Below are positions 46,426-53,734 of a stretch of DNA of 64,000 nt, piece after piece (within the stretch, counting starts at the first letter, position 1; the number at the start of each line of letters is the position of its first letter). The DNA is from an uncultured Eubacteriaceae bacterium (GTDB taxonomy: Bacteria; Bacillota; Clostridia; Lachnospirales; CAG-274). Below the pieces are notes generated by a model. That model did no database searches. It worked only from the letters and a program-made list of their open reading frames with translations, and was not told the origin of the DNA. A program made the translations under genes and the position numbers. The stretch covers positions 1 to 64,000 of the forward strand of contig CAMMIW010000011.1 in assembly GCA_946497035.1 (NCBI GenBank), read 5' to 3'.

Positions 46426-48180
46426 TCAACATTTGTTCAAAGTTTCTTCTAATACTTTTAAACATTGATTTATAGTAAAAATATTTGTATTAAACTTATA
46501 ATTATCTTCATTTAAAATGTGAAAAAGTTTGCTACATTTTGGAATATCTAAACCTATTCTTTCTAACATTTTACCATTTTCAAAAACTTTATTCACTACA
46601 TCGTTTAACGCCATATTACCTTTGTTTAAAACAAAAACTTTATTACAAGTTTTACAAACGTCATCCATACTGTGAGAAACTAAAACTATTGTTGTATTAA
46701 GCTTTTGTTGCATATTTTTTATTTGTAGTAACATTTCTTCTCTACCATAAGGGTCTAAACCTGCCGTTAGCTCATCAAAAACTAAAACATCTGGCTTCAT
46801 AGCAAGTATACCCGCTATAGCAACTCGTCTTTTTTCTCCACCAGATAGCTCAAAAGGCGATTTATTATAATAGCTTTCATCTATAAAAACCATATTTAAC
46901 GCCTCTTTAACCCTTTTGTCTATTTCTTCTTTATCTAGCCCCATATTTGTTGGTGCAAAGGCCACATCTTTATATACTGTTTCTTCAAAAAGCTGATATT
47001 CTGGATATTGAAAAACTACACCTATTTGTTGTCTTATATTTTTTAAAGGCTTGTTACTTTTATATATTTCTTCTCTATTTATATAAACATTGCCTAAAGT
47101 AGGTTTTATAAGAGCATTAAAAATTTGTATAAGAGTAGATTTTCCAGAGCCTGTATGGCCTATAATACCTAAGAAATCACCTTTATTTATAGTTAAATTA
47201 ATATTATTTAAAGCTAGTTTTTCAAAAACCGTATTTTCAGAATAAATATGTTTTATATTTTCTAGTTTTATTATTTGCTCATCACAATTTTTAAAATTAT
47301 TTTCTAATATTTGATAAGTGTCTTTTTTAAAACCTATATTTATTAAATTTTTTGCTAAATCTTTTATAGATAAGCTATTTATTGGTATATTATAACCTTT
47401 TTTATTAAGGCTATAAGCAATTTCCATAGCCTCTGGCACATCTAGTTTTAAATGCTTTATTTGTTCTACATTTTTAAAAACATTTAAAGGGCTATCATCT
47501 AAAACAACCTTGCCTTTTTCCATAACTATAAGTCTATCTGCATCTATAACTTCTTCCATATAATGAGTTATCAAAACGATAGTTATACCTTTTTCTTTAT
47601 TAAGATTTTTAATAGTTTTTATAACTTCTTTTCGCCCTTTAGGATCTAACATAGCCGTAGGCTCATCTAAAACTATACATTTTGGTTGCATAGCAAGTAT
47701 ACCTGCTATAGCTATACGTTGTTTTTGCCCACCAGATAAGCTAGATGTTTGGCTATATCTAAAATCTTCCATATTGACAGATTTTAAGGCAAAATCTACA
47801 CGCTTTTTAATTTCTTCACGCTCTAAGCCTAAATTTTCTGCACCAAAGGCTACATCATCTTCTACAACCGTTGCTACAATTTGATTATCAGGGTTTTGAA
47901 AAACAGTACCTACAGTTTTTCTTATATTCCAAATGTTATTTTCATTGGCTGTAGATAATCCCTCTACTAAAACTTCACCTTCATAGCCTTTTAATATACC
48001 GCTTAGATGCTTTGCTAATGTAGACTTACCAGAGCCATTATGGCCTAATATAGCTACAAAGCTACCCTGCTCTATATCTAGGCTAACATTGTCTAAAGCT
48101 TTAAAAAATGTCTTTTCGCCTGTTTCTTCATTGTGAGAAACATAGTTAAAAGATAGGTTTTTAATCTGTAAAAACTTCAT
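46426..48180 (-). CDS. ecfA: Fused EcfA1-EcfA2 ATPase of the ECF transporter
   Basis: The 584-residue protein contains two complete ABC ATPase domains in tandem. The first has Walker A GHNGSGKS (46-53), signature LSGGQKQR and Walker B CIVLDEPTAMLDP. The second starts near residue 300 with Walker A GHTGSGKST, signature LSGGEKRR and Walker B DVLVFDELTAGLDP. Most Firmicutes encode EcfA1 and EcfA2 as separate genes of about 280 residues. The catalytic Glu is present in both halves; the second has Leu where Pro is usual (DELTAG). It powers EcfT and exchangeable S components. RBS GGAGGG. Confidence 0.93.
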   Translation of the reverse strand: MKFLQIKNLSFNYVSHNEETGEKTFFKALDNVSLDIEQGSFVAILGHNGSGKSTLAKHLSGILKGYEGEVLVEGLSTANENNIWNIRKTVGTVFQNPDNQIVATVVEDDVAFGAENLGLEREEIKKRVDFALKSVNMEDFRYSQTSSLSGGQKQRIAIAGILAMQPKCIVLDEPTAMLDPKGRKEVIKTIKNLNKEKGITIVLITHYMEEVIDADRLIVMEKGKVVLDDSPLNVFKNVEQIKHLKLDVPEAMEIAYSLNKKGYNIPINSLSIKDLAKNLINIGFKKDTYQILENNFKNCDEQIIKLENIKHIYSENTVFEKLALNNINLTINKGDFLGIIGHTGSGKSTLIQIFNALIKPTLGNVYINREEIYKSNKPLKNIRQQIGVVFQYPEYQLFEETVYKDVAFAPTNMGLDKEEIDKRVKEALNMVFIDESYYNKSPFELSGGEKRRVAIAGILAMKPDVLVFDELTAGLDPYGREEMLLQIKNMQQKLNTTIVLVSHSMDDVCKTCNKVFVLNKGNMALNDVVNKVFENGKMLERIGLDIPKCSKLFHILNEDNYKFNTNIFTINQCLKVLEETLNKC

Positions 48181-48216
48181 AAATAACCCTCCTATTTCTT
48201 TATATTTTACTATAAC

Positions 48217-48244
48217 ATTATAGCATATAAACTATAAAAAACAA
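48217..48244 (-). promoter_or_regulatory. Promoter of the ecfA operon
   Basis: On the minus strand TTGTTT (48239-48244), a 16-bp spacer ending TGC (extended -10) and TATAAT (48217-48222). Confidence 0.6.
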
Positions 48245-48291
48245 GAAAATATTAAAATTCTTATCAAAAAAATAGGATTTAGTAAAAAGTC

Positions 48292-48320
48292 TTGATATAA
48301 TATATATACTATGTTAAAAT
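48292..48320 (+). promoter_or_regulatory. Promoter of mltG-trmR-trhP
   Basis: TTGATA (48292-48297), a 17-bp spacer and TAAAAT (48315-48320), 47 bp before the mltG start. Confidence 0.65.
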
Positions 48321-48367
48321 TTATCTTGTATTATACATTTATGTAATATTATTAGAGAGGTAAACCT

Positions 48368-49486
48368 ATGAGCAAAAAGACAAATAAAAATAGTAATGGT
48401 AAAAATAAAGGTAAGAAAAAAAGAAAAAAGAAAAAATCTAAAAAAGGCCTAATTTTTTTAATTATATTTTTAATTATCTGTGTACCTTTAGGCTTAATGT
48501 CTTATAACTATTATTCATTATACGAAAAAGGCGGTATAAAATTTGATAAACATTATGTTGGCCACGATGTAAATATTTATATTAAAAAAAATACTACACC
48601 TAAACAAATAAGCTATGCTCTTGAAGATATTAACGTTGTAGATAACAGCTTTTTATTTTATCAAAAAGCTAAAAATGATGGTGTTGCAGAAAAATTTCAA
48701 GCAGGCAATTTTACATTAAATACAGCTATGGACTATAACCAGGTGGTAGAAGCTTTACAAAAGCCTCAAGCTCCTACAAATCTAAAGCTCCTTATAAAAG
48801 AAGGACAAACTCAAGAAGATATAGCTAAAACTCTTGAGAGCCAAGGTATTGTATCTTACGAAGAGTTTATGGAGGCTTGCAATACTTTAAATTTTGATTA
48901 CGATTTTATAAAAAATCTACCAAACGATCCAGCTAGAAAAAGTAGACTAGAAGGCTATTTATATCCAGACACTTATTTTTTATCTGAAAACGAAACAGCA
49001 GAAAGTATAATAAATAAAATTTTATCACGCTTTAATGAGCTTTATACAAGCGATATGAAGAAAAAAGCAGAAAGTATGGGGCTTACAACAGATGAGGTTA
49101 TAACGATAGCATCTATAATAGAGAAAGAGGTTAAATATGCTCCAGAAAAAAATATAGTTGCCTCTGTTATTAATAATAGGCTTAAAAAAGGTATGAAGCT
49201 TCAAATGGACGCAACTGTATTATATGCTAAAGGAGAACATAGCGATAGAACTTTACTATCAGATACAAGAATAGATTCTCCTTATAATACTTATTTTGTA
49301 GATGGTTTACCTGTTGGGCCTATATCTAACCCTAGTATAGATACGATAAACGCAGTTTTAAACCCTGCTAATACAGAATATTTATATTATGTTGTAAAAA
49401 GCCAAACTACTGGTGAGCATTTCTTTACATCAAATTATAACGAGTTTTTAGAGGCTAAAGAACAATATGTAAAAAAATTTAATTAA
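48368..49486 (+). CDS. mltG: Endolytic murein transglycosylase MltG (YceG-like)
   Basis: The 372-residue membrane protein has a very Lys-rich cytoplasmic N-terminus (1-27), one transmembrane helix (about 28-48) and a LysM-like region. The YceG catalytic domain contains EGYLYPDTYFL, the catalytic Glu in ASIIEKEV and NRLKKGMKLQMDATVLYA...YNTYFVDGLPVGPISNPS. MltG cuts nascent glycan strands and is thought to release them from the membrane. It starts a three-gene unit with trmR and trhP, equivalent to B. subtilis yrrL-yrrM-yrrN/O. RBS AGAGAGG. Confidence 0.93.
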   Translation: MSKKTNKNSNGKNKGKKKRKKKKSKKGLIFLIIFLIICVPLGLMSYNYYSLYEKGGIKFDKHYVGHDVNIYIKKNTTPKQISYALEDINVVDNSFLFYQKAKNDGVAEKFQAGNFTLNTAMDYNQVVEALQKPQAPTNLKLLIKEGQTQEDIAKTLESQGIVSYEEFMEACNTLNFDYDFIKNLPNDPARKSRLEGYLYPDTYFLSENETAESIINKILSRFNELYTSDMKKKAESMGLTTDEVITIASIIEKEVKYAPEKNIVASVINNRLKKGMKLQMDATVLYAKGEHSDRTLLSDTRIDSPYNTYFVDGLPVGPISNPSIDTINAVLNPANTEYLYYVVKSQTTGEHFFTSNYNEFLEAKEQYVKKFN

Positions 49487-49505
49487 CATTAAAAGGAGAG
49501 TTTTT

Positions 49506-50186
49506 ATGGCTTTAATAGATAACAATTTAGATGATTATATAAATAATCTTTTGCCTAAAGTAGATGGAGAGCTAGGCAAACTACAACAAAAGTCTTATGA
49601 AGAAGGAGTGCCTATTATACCAAATGACGTTGTTAGGCTTATATCTGTTTTATTATCTATAAAAAAACCTAAAAAAATATTAGAAATAGGTTGTGCCGTT
49701 GGCTTTTCTTCTAGCTTTATGTGTGGCTTTTTACAAGAAGGTGGCACGGTTACAACAATAGAACGTTATCCTGTTATGATAGAAAAAGCAAAGGCTAATA
49801 TAAAAGCTCTTGGACTTGAAAATAAAATTAACCTTATTGAAGGTGATGCTAATGAGGTTTTAAAAAATTTAGATGAACAATTTGACGTTATCTTTATGGA
49901 TGCAGGCAAAGGCCAATATATTAATATATTACCAGATGTTTATCGCCTTTTAAAAATAGGTGGCATTATTATTGCAGATGATATTTTGCAAAATGGTGAT
50001 GTAGCTAAACAAAAAGAAGAAATAGTTAAAAGACAAAGAACTATACATTATAGATTAAACGACTTTTTATGGGAAATAACTCATAATAAAGGGTTAGACA
50101 CCTCTATTTTAACAATAGGAGATGGTGTTGCAATTTGTTATAAAACTAAAAATATAGAAGGGTTGATTATAAATGAACAAAAATAA
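49506..50186 (+). CDS. trmR: tRNA 5-hydroxyuridine methyltransferase (TrmR/YrrM-type O-methyltransferase)
   Basis: The 226-residue class I O-methyltransferase has motif I LEIGCAVGFSSSFM (about 59-72), the acidic VTTIERYP, and the metal/SAM Asp in FDVIFMDAGKGQYINIL. Its position between mltG and a U32 protein matches B. subtilis yrrM, which methylates ho5U34 of tRNA to mo5U. The function assignment rests on family and gene order. RBS AAAGGAG. It overlaps trhP by 14 nt. Confidence 0.85.
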   Translation: MALIDNNLDDYINNLLPKVDGELGKLQQKSYEEGVPIIPNDVVRLISVLLSIKKPKKILEIGCAVGFSSSFMCGFLQEGGTVTTIERYPVMIEKAKANIKALGLENKINLIEGDANEVLKNLDEQFDVIFMDAGKGQYINILPDVYRLLKIGGIIIADDILQNGDVAKQKEEIVKRQRTIHYRLNDFLWEITHNKGLDTSILTIGDGVAICYKTKNIEGLIINEQK

Positions 50187-51435
50187 AGTTGAGCTTTTAG
50201 CTCCCGCTGGAGATTTAGAAAGGCTTAAGGTAGCCATATTATATGGTGCAGATGCAGTATATTTAGGTGGTAATGCTTTTGGACTTCGTGCTAAAGCTAA
50301 AAATTTTTCAATAGAAGAAATGGCAGAAGGTGTAAAATTTGCTCATAGTCATAACGCTAAAGTATATGTAACTTGCAATATTTTTGCACACAATTCTGAT
50401 ATTAACAACGAAAAGCTTATAAACTATTTAAAAGAGCTTGAAAAAATAAATGTAGATGGTGTTATAGTGGCAGACCCAGGTGTATTTTCTATTGTTAGAG
50501 AAACTGTGCCTAATATGGAGGTGCATATAAGCACACAAGCTAATACTACTAATTATCAAACGGCTAAATTTTGGAAAAGCTTAGGTGCTACAAGAGTTGT
50601 TATGGCTCGCGAAATGTCTTTTAAAGAGATAAAAGCTTTATCTGACAATGTGGAAGATATAGAAATAGAAGCTTTTGTTCACGGTGCTATGTGTATGGCT
50701 TATTCTGGTAGATGTTTACTTAGCAACTATTTCACTAACCGTGATGCTAATCGTGGTGCTTGTGCCCAATCTTGTAGATGGAAATATAAAATTGTTGAAG
50801 AAACAAGACCTGGCGAATATTATCCTATAGAAGAAGATGAAAGAGGAACTTATATTTTCAATTCTAAAGATTTATGTATGATACAATATATACCTGAACT
50901 TATAGAAAGCGGTGTATATAGCTTTAAAATAGAAGGCCGTGTAAAAACATCTTATTATGTAGGTTCTGTTATAAAAGCATATAGAGAAGCTATAGACGAT
51001 TATCTTAAAGATCCAGCTTTATATGAAAGCAAAAAAGATTACTATTTAGAAGAAGTTAAAAAATCTAGCTATCGTGGTTATACTACAGGCTTTTTCCTTA
51101 ATAAACCTGAAGAAGATGCTCAAGTTTATACATCTAATTCTTACGTTAGAACATACGATTTTATCGGTATTGTTAAAGAATATGATAAAGAAACAGGCTT
51201 TGCTATTATAGAGCAAAGAAATAAATTTGTTGTAGGGGAAGAAATAGAATTTTTAACGACAAAAGGCAAAAACTTTAGCCAAAAAGTTGTAGAAATGTAT
51301 GATATGGACGGCAACAGATTAGAAGAAGCTCCTCACCCTCAACAAATTATAAAATTAAAAGTTGATAACGAGGTATCGCCTTTTGATATGATGAGAAAAG
51401 AAAGCGATAATCCTGTTTTCCCTGAAGATATTTAA
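50173..51435 (+). CDS. trhP: U32 family tRNA hydroxylation protein (TrhP-type)
   Basis: The 420-residue U32 'peptidase' family protein carries the family signature EAFVHGAMCMAYSGRCLLSNYFTNRDANRGACAQSCRW, whose cysteines bind an Fe-S cluster. It starts VELLAPAGDLERLKVAILYGADAVYLGG. TrhP-type proteins make 5-hydroxyuridine at tRNA position 34 using prephenate as a partner, the substrate of the adjacent TrmR. B. subtilis has two such genes (yrrN, yrrO); here one is seen. It is translationally coupled to trmR. Confidence 0.88.
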   Translation: MNKNKVELLAPAGDLERLKVAILYGADAVYLGGNAFGLRAKAKNFSIEEMAEGVKFAHSHNAKVYVTCNIFAHNSDINNEKLINYLKELEKINVDGVIVADPGVFSIVRETVPNMEVHISTQANTTNYQTAKFWKSLGATRVVMAREMSFKEIKALSDNVEDIEIEAFVHGAMCMAYSGRCLLSNYFTNRDANRGACAQSCRWKYKIVEETRPGEYYPIEEDERGTYIFNSKDLCMIQYIPELIESGVYSFKIEGRVKTSYYVGSVIKAYREAIDDYLKDPALYESKKDYYLEEVKKSSYRGYTTGFFLNKPEEDAQVYTSNSYVRTYDFIGIVKEYDKETGFAIIEQRNKFVVGEEIEFLTTKGKNFSQKVVEMYDMDGNRLEEAPHPQQIIKLKVDNEVSPFDMMRKESDNPVFPEDI

Positions 51436-51446
51436 TATTTTTTATT

Positions 51447-51486
51447 AAAAATCTAGGTTGTAGCTTTGTCTACACCCTAGATTTTT
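51447..51486. terminator. Bidirectional terminator of trhP and the VanZ-like gene
   Basis: AAAAATCTAGG pairs with CCTAGATTTTT, with inner TGTAG/CTACA. The stop codon of the VanZ-like gene lies inside the stem. Confidence 0.88.
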
Positions 51487-51938
51487 GACTTTTTAATATT
51501 TTTTATAATAATTAATATAATATAACCTATAATTAATCCTATAAAATTTAAAATAATATCATCAATATCAAAATACCCTATACAAAATATAAATTGACTA
51601 AATTCTATAAAAAATAAAATAAAGATAAATATAAATATGCTTTTAATAAATCTATTTTTTTTATTAAAATATAATGGAATAAAATATCCTAAAGGGATAA
51701 AAGGTATAATATTTCCAAATAAATTATATATTGCAAAGCCACTTGGCAAATTTTTTAAATAAATATAAACAGTTTTAAATGGTACTAAGTTAATATTTAA
51801 AATTCCTTCATTTCTATTATTTATAATGCTATTATGTGTATTGATTATGTTGTTAAAAGTTCCATCAAATTTAAAAATAATAACAAGTAAAAATAGTATA
51901 AAATAAATAATAAAAATTATTTTTCCAATTTTATTCAT
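51477..51938 (-). CDS. VanZ-like membrane protein
   Basis: About 153 residues with four hydrophobic segments and the VanZ-family pattern NINLVPFKT near the N-terminal third. NLFGNIIPFIPLGYFIP and the acidic FDIDDIILNFIGLIIGY follow. VanZ proteins confer low-level teicoplanin resistance in one case, but most homologs have unknown roles. ATG 51938 is chosen because GGAGG directly precedes it; the GTG at 51950 lies within that RBS region. It is monocistronic. Confidence 0.82.
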   Translation of the reverse strand: MNKIGKIIFIIYFILFLLVIIFKFDGTFNNIINTHNSIINNRNEGILNINLVPFKTVYIYLKNLPSGFAIYNLFGNIIPFIPLGYFIPLYFNKKNRFIKSIFIFIFILFFIEFSQFIFCIGYFDIDDIILNFIGLIIGYIILIIIKNIKKSKI

Positions 51939-52001
51939 TTTAACCTCCACTAACTTGTATAAAAACGTTATAAATTATTATTTTTTACATATAGAATTTA
52001 A

Positions 52002-52036
52002 AAAAGCTTAATAAGATTTTCACTTATTAAGCTTTT
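52002..52036 (-). terminator. Terminator of the 183-codon membrane protein gene
   Basis: AAAAGCTTAATAAG pairs with CTTATTAAGCTTTT. Confidence 0.82.
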
Positions 52037-52043
52037 CAAAAAA

Positions 52044-52580
52044 TTAAAGCACACGTACAAAAATTAATACTATAGTTAAAAGTATAAATCCTAATGTAAC
52101 AAAAAATACTCTTACTAATTTTTGGTTTATATTTAAATCTGTTTTTCTTAATATAACCGCTGCTGAAAAAACCATTAAAACTGCCATACCAGAAGAAGTC
52201 CTTATTCTTGTATTAGTTAATCTTTCAATATAAAATTTTATAAAACCAATAGCTACCGAATAACATATAATTTGTAATGTATAAACTAAAAATCTCCATT
52301 TAGGCTTCTCAACAATCTTATTTATAGCTTGATTTGTTTTTACATCTTTACCATTATATAATAAATAATATTTATTATTTTCTAAATGTATATAATATAT
52401 TTTGTTACCAATAGGTATCTCATATGTATATGATGGCGAATATAAAATCTTTTCATTTTTATCCTCTAATTTTTTAAAATCAGTTAAATTATACTCAACA
52501 TCACCTATTTTTAATCTCTCTTTCCCATCTACAAAATACAAACTTACATTTGTATTTTCTACACTCCAACTATTTTCCAT
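52044..52580 (-). CDS. Hypothetical protein with three C-terminal transmembrane segments
   Basis: About 178 residues. A soluble N-terminal half is rich in short beta-strand-like stretches (SLYFVDGKERLKIGDVEYNLTDFKKL...YYIHLENNKYYLLYNGK). Three hydrophobic segments follow (about 102-118, 130-148, 158-178). I do not recognise the family. Its first 75 bp and upstream region are duplicated at 53248-53333, where the rest of the gene is missing. The RBS GAGGGG lies in the remnant of a DUF1284 gene upstream. Confidence 0.6.
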   Translation of the reverse strand: MENSWSVENTNVSLYFVDGKERLKIGDVEYNLTDFKKLEDKNEKILYSPSYTYEIPIGNKIYYIHLENNKYYLLYNGKDVKTNQAINKIVEKPKWRFLVYTLQIICYSVAIGFIKFYIERLTNTRIRTSSGMAVLMVFSAAVILRKTDLNINQKLVRVFFVTLGFILLTIVLIFVRVL

Positions 52581-52695
52581 TATAATACCCCTCAAAATTT
52601 AAAATTTTTAAAATTACAAAATTCCTTTTTATACAAACTACAAGAATTGCATATATTATAAAAAATTTCCTCTGTTAAGTTTTCACTTAAATATA
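52506..52695. repeat. Left copy of a 190-bp duplication
   Basis: Nearly identical to 53248-53437 (constant offset 742). It covers the 5' end of the 183-codon gene and a 3' fragment of a DUF1284 gene. Confidence 0.92.
52592..52695 (-). pseudogene. 3' remnant of a DUF1284 gene
   Basis: On the minus strand it encodes YLSENLTEEIFYNICNSCSL then YKKEFCNFKNFKF and a stop, almost identical to the C-terminus of the intact DUF1284 protein at 53334-53714. The 5' portion of the gene is absent. It is a by-product of the local duplication. Confidence 0.85.
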
Positions 52696-52727
52696 CTTAA
52701 AGTATAATAAAAATCTCTTAAAAACAA

Positions 52728-52757
52728 GTGTAGCACTTTATTGAAAATACTACACTG
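52728..52757 (-). terminator. Terminator of the 2TM-domain gene
   Basis: On the minus strand AGTGTAGTA pairs with TGCTACACT and TTGTTTTT follows. Confidence 0.75.
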
Positions 52758-52785
52758 AAATATTTTTAATGTTATACTAAATTTA

Positions 52786-53052
52786 TTAAAATTTATTATT
52801 TTGTTGTCTTAAATAATTAAATTCATTTTCAATTTCATTTCTTGAATTTAAAACTGAATTTAATGATATACCGTGTGCCACTATACCAATTCCCCAGCCT
52901 AAAACAGGGAAAATAAACCAATAAGCCCCATTATACAAACTTATTACTACTAATAAAATTGATACTAATATATATGTAGCTAAATGTATCTTAAAAGCTT
53001 TTTTTGCTAAAACTCTTTTCTTAGCTATTTTATATAGCTCTCTCTCTATCAT
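52786..53052 (-). CDS. 2TM-domain protein, start out of frame with its RBS
   Basis: The 88-residue protein has a basic N-terminus (ELYKIAKKRVLAKKAFKIHLA), two transmembrane helices and a short polar tail, typical of the 2TM-domain family. The ATG at 53052 has no RBS. A strong RBS (AAAGGAGTG) precedes another ATG at 53065, which reads MNELDDRERAI and stops. The two frames are separated by an (AG)5 tract at 53038-53047 (minus strand); three or six AG units would join them. Either the gene is frameshifted, or it is switched by slippage, or translation restarts at the overlapping ATG. Confidence 0.65.
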   Translation of the reverse strand: MIERELYKIAKKRVLAKKAFKIHLATYILVSILLVVISLYNGAYWFIFPVLGWGIGIVAHGISLNSVLNSRNEIENEFNYLRQQNNKF

Positions 53053-53159
53053 CTAATTCGTTCATTTCTTCACTCCTTTCTTTTATTATAATACTAAAAT
53101 TATAACATAAATAATTAAATGCAACAACAACCAATATTAAACAACTAATTTTATAAAAC

Positions 53160-53233
53160 TTATTTAAATAAAGCTTTAAATCTTTCCATGGCTTCTATAA
53201 TAGCCTCTCTGTTACCAAAGCCTATACCTGGTG
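53160..53233 (-). pseudogene. 3' remnant of dapL with a 39-bp internal deletion
   Basis: On the minus strand it encodes PGIGFGNREAIIEAMERFKA then LFK and a stop, matching the C-terminus of dapL (53735-54934) except that 13 codons (KNGDGYFRLSSFG) are missing. The deletion is bounded by CCAAA direct repeats in the parent (53790-53794 and 53829-53833). It ends at the edge of the 190-bp repeat. Confidence 0.88.
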
Positions 53234-53247
53234 GTAGCTAACACACT

Positions 53248-53437
53248 TATTTTTAATCTCTCTTTCCCATCTAGAAAATACAAACTTACATTTGTATTTT
53301 CTAGACTCCAACTATTCTACATTATAATATCCCTCAAAATTTAAAATTTTTAAAATTACAAAATCCCTTTTTATACCAACTACAAGAATTGCATATATTA
53401 TAAAAGATTTCTTCTGTTAAGTTTTCACTTAAATATA
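53248..53437. repeat. Right copy of the 190-bp duplication
   Basis: It matches 52506-52695. It contains the first part of the 183-codon gene as a broken fragment (53248-53333) and the 3' end of the intact DUF1284 gene. A quasi-palindrome in the left copy is perfect here: CTAGAAAATACAAA (53271-53284) and TTTGTATTTTCTAG (53291-53304). Confidence 0.92.
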
Positions 53438-53714
53438 ATTTTAAATCATTAAAATAAATAGGCTTATTTATCTCTATATTTAATAAATTTAAAACTTTAT
53501 TATCTAATAAATCTATCTCCCCATCAGATATACATACATCATTTACTAAATTAGGACATTTTTTGCATATATCATCAAAATCTTCTTTTATTATAATTTG
53601 CTCTTCATTTAACCTATTTAAAATATTAAACATATTTTCAACAAATATATTGTTATAGCCATATCCTTTAAATTGTTGTATGCATAAAATATGGTGTGGT
53701 CTTAAATAAATCAT
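53334..53714 (-). CDS. DUF1284 protein
   Basis: The 126-residue protein has the family-defining N-terminus YLRPHHILCIQQFKGYGY. A set of cysteines (CKKCPNLVNDVC; CNSCSWYKKGFC) suggests an Fe-S or zinc site. The function is unknown. It starts 20 bp after dapL with RBS AAAAGGT and is probably the last intact gene of the chrA-aminotransferase-dapL unit. Its 3' end lies in the 190-bp duplication, and a second 3' copy is found at 52592. Confidence 0.85.
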   Translation of the reverse strand: MIYLRPHHILCIQQFKGYGYNNIFVENMFNILNRLNEEQIIIKEDFDDICKKCPNLVNDVCISDGEIDLLDNKVLNLLNIEINKPIYFNDLKLYLSENLTEEIFYNICNSCSWYKKGFCNFKNFKF

Positions 53715-53734
53715 ATTTTTACCTTTTGTAAAAC

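Noticed and set aside
46345..46434. Two TTATCAACATTT sequences (46345 and 46423) resembling DnaA boxes
   Set aside because: They differ from TTATCCACA at a key position, there are only two, one lies in the ecfA 3' end, and no dnaA or dnaN is near, so an origin is not supported.
51477..53714. Accessory region considered as a mobile element or defence island
   Set aside because: No transposase, integrase, att-like repeats or tRNA target is present; the repeats are explained by a local tandem duplication of resident genes.
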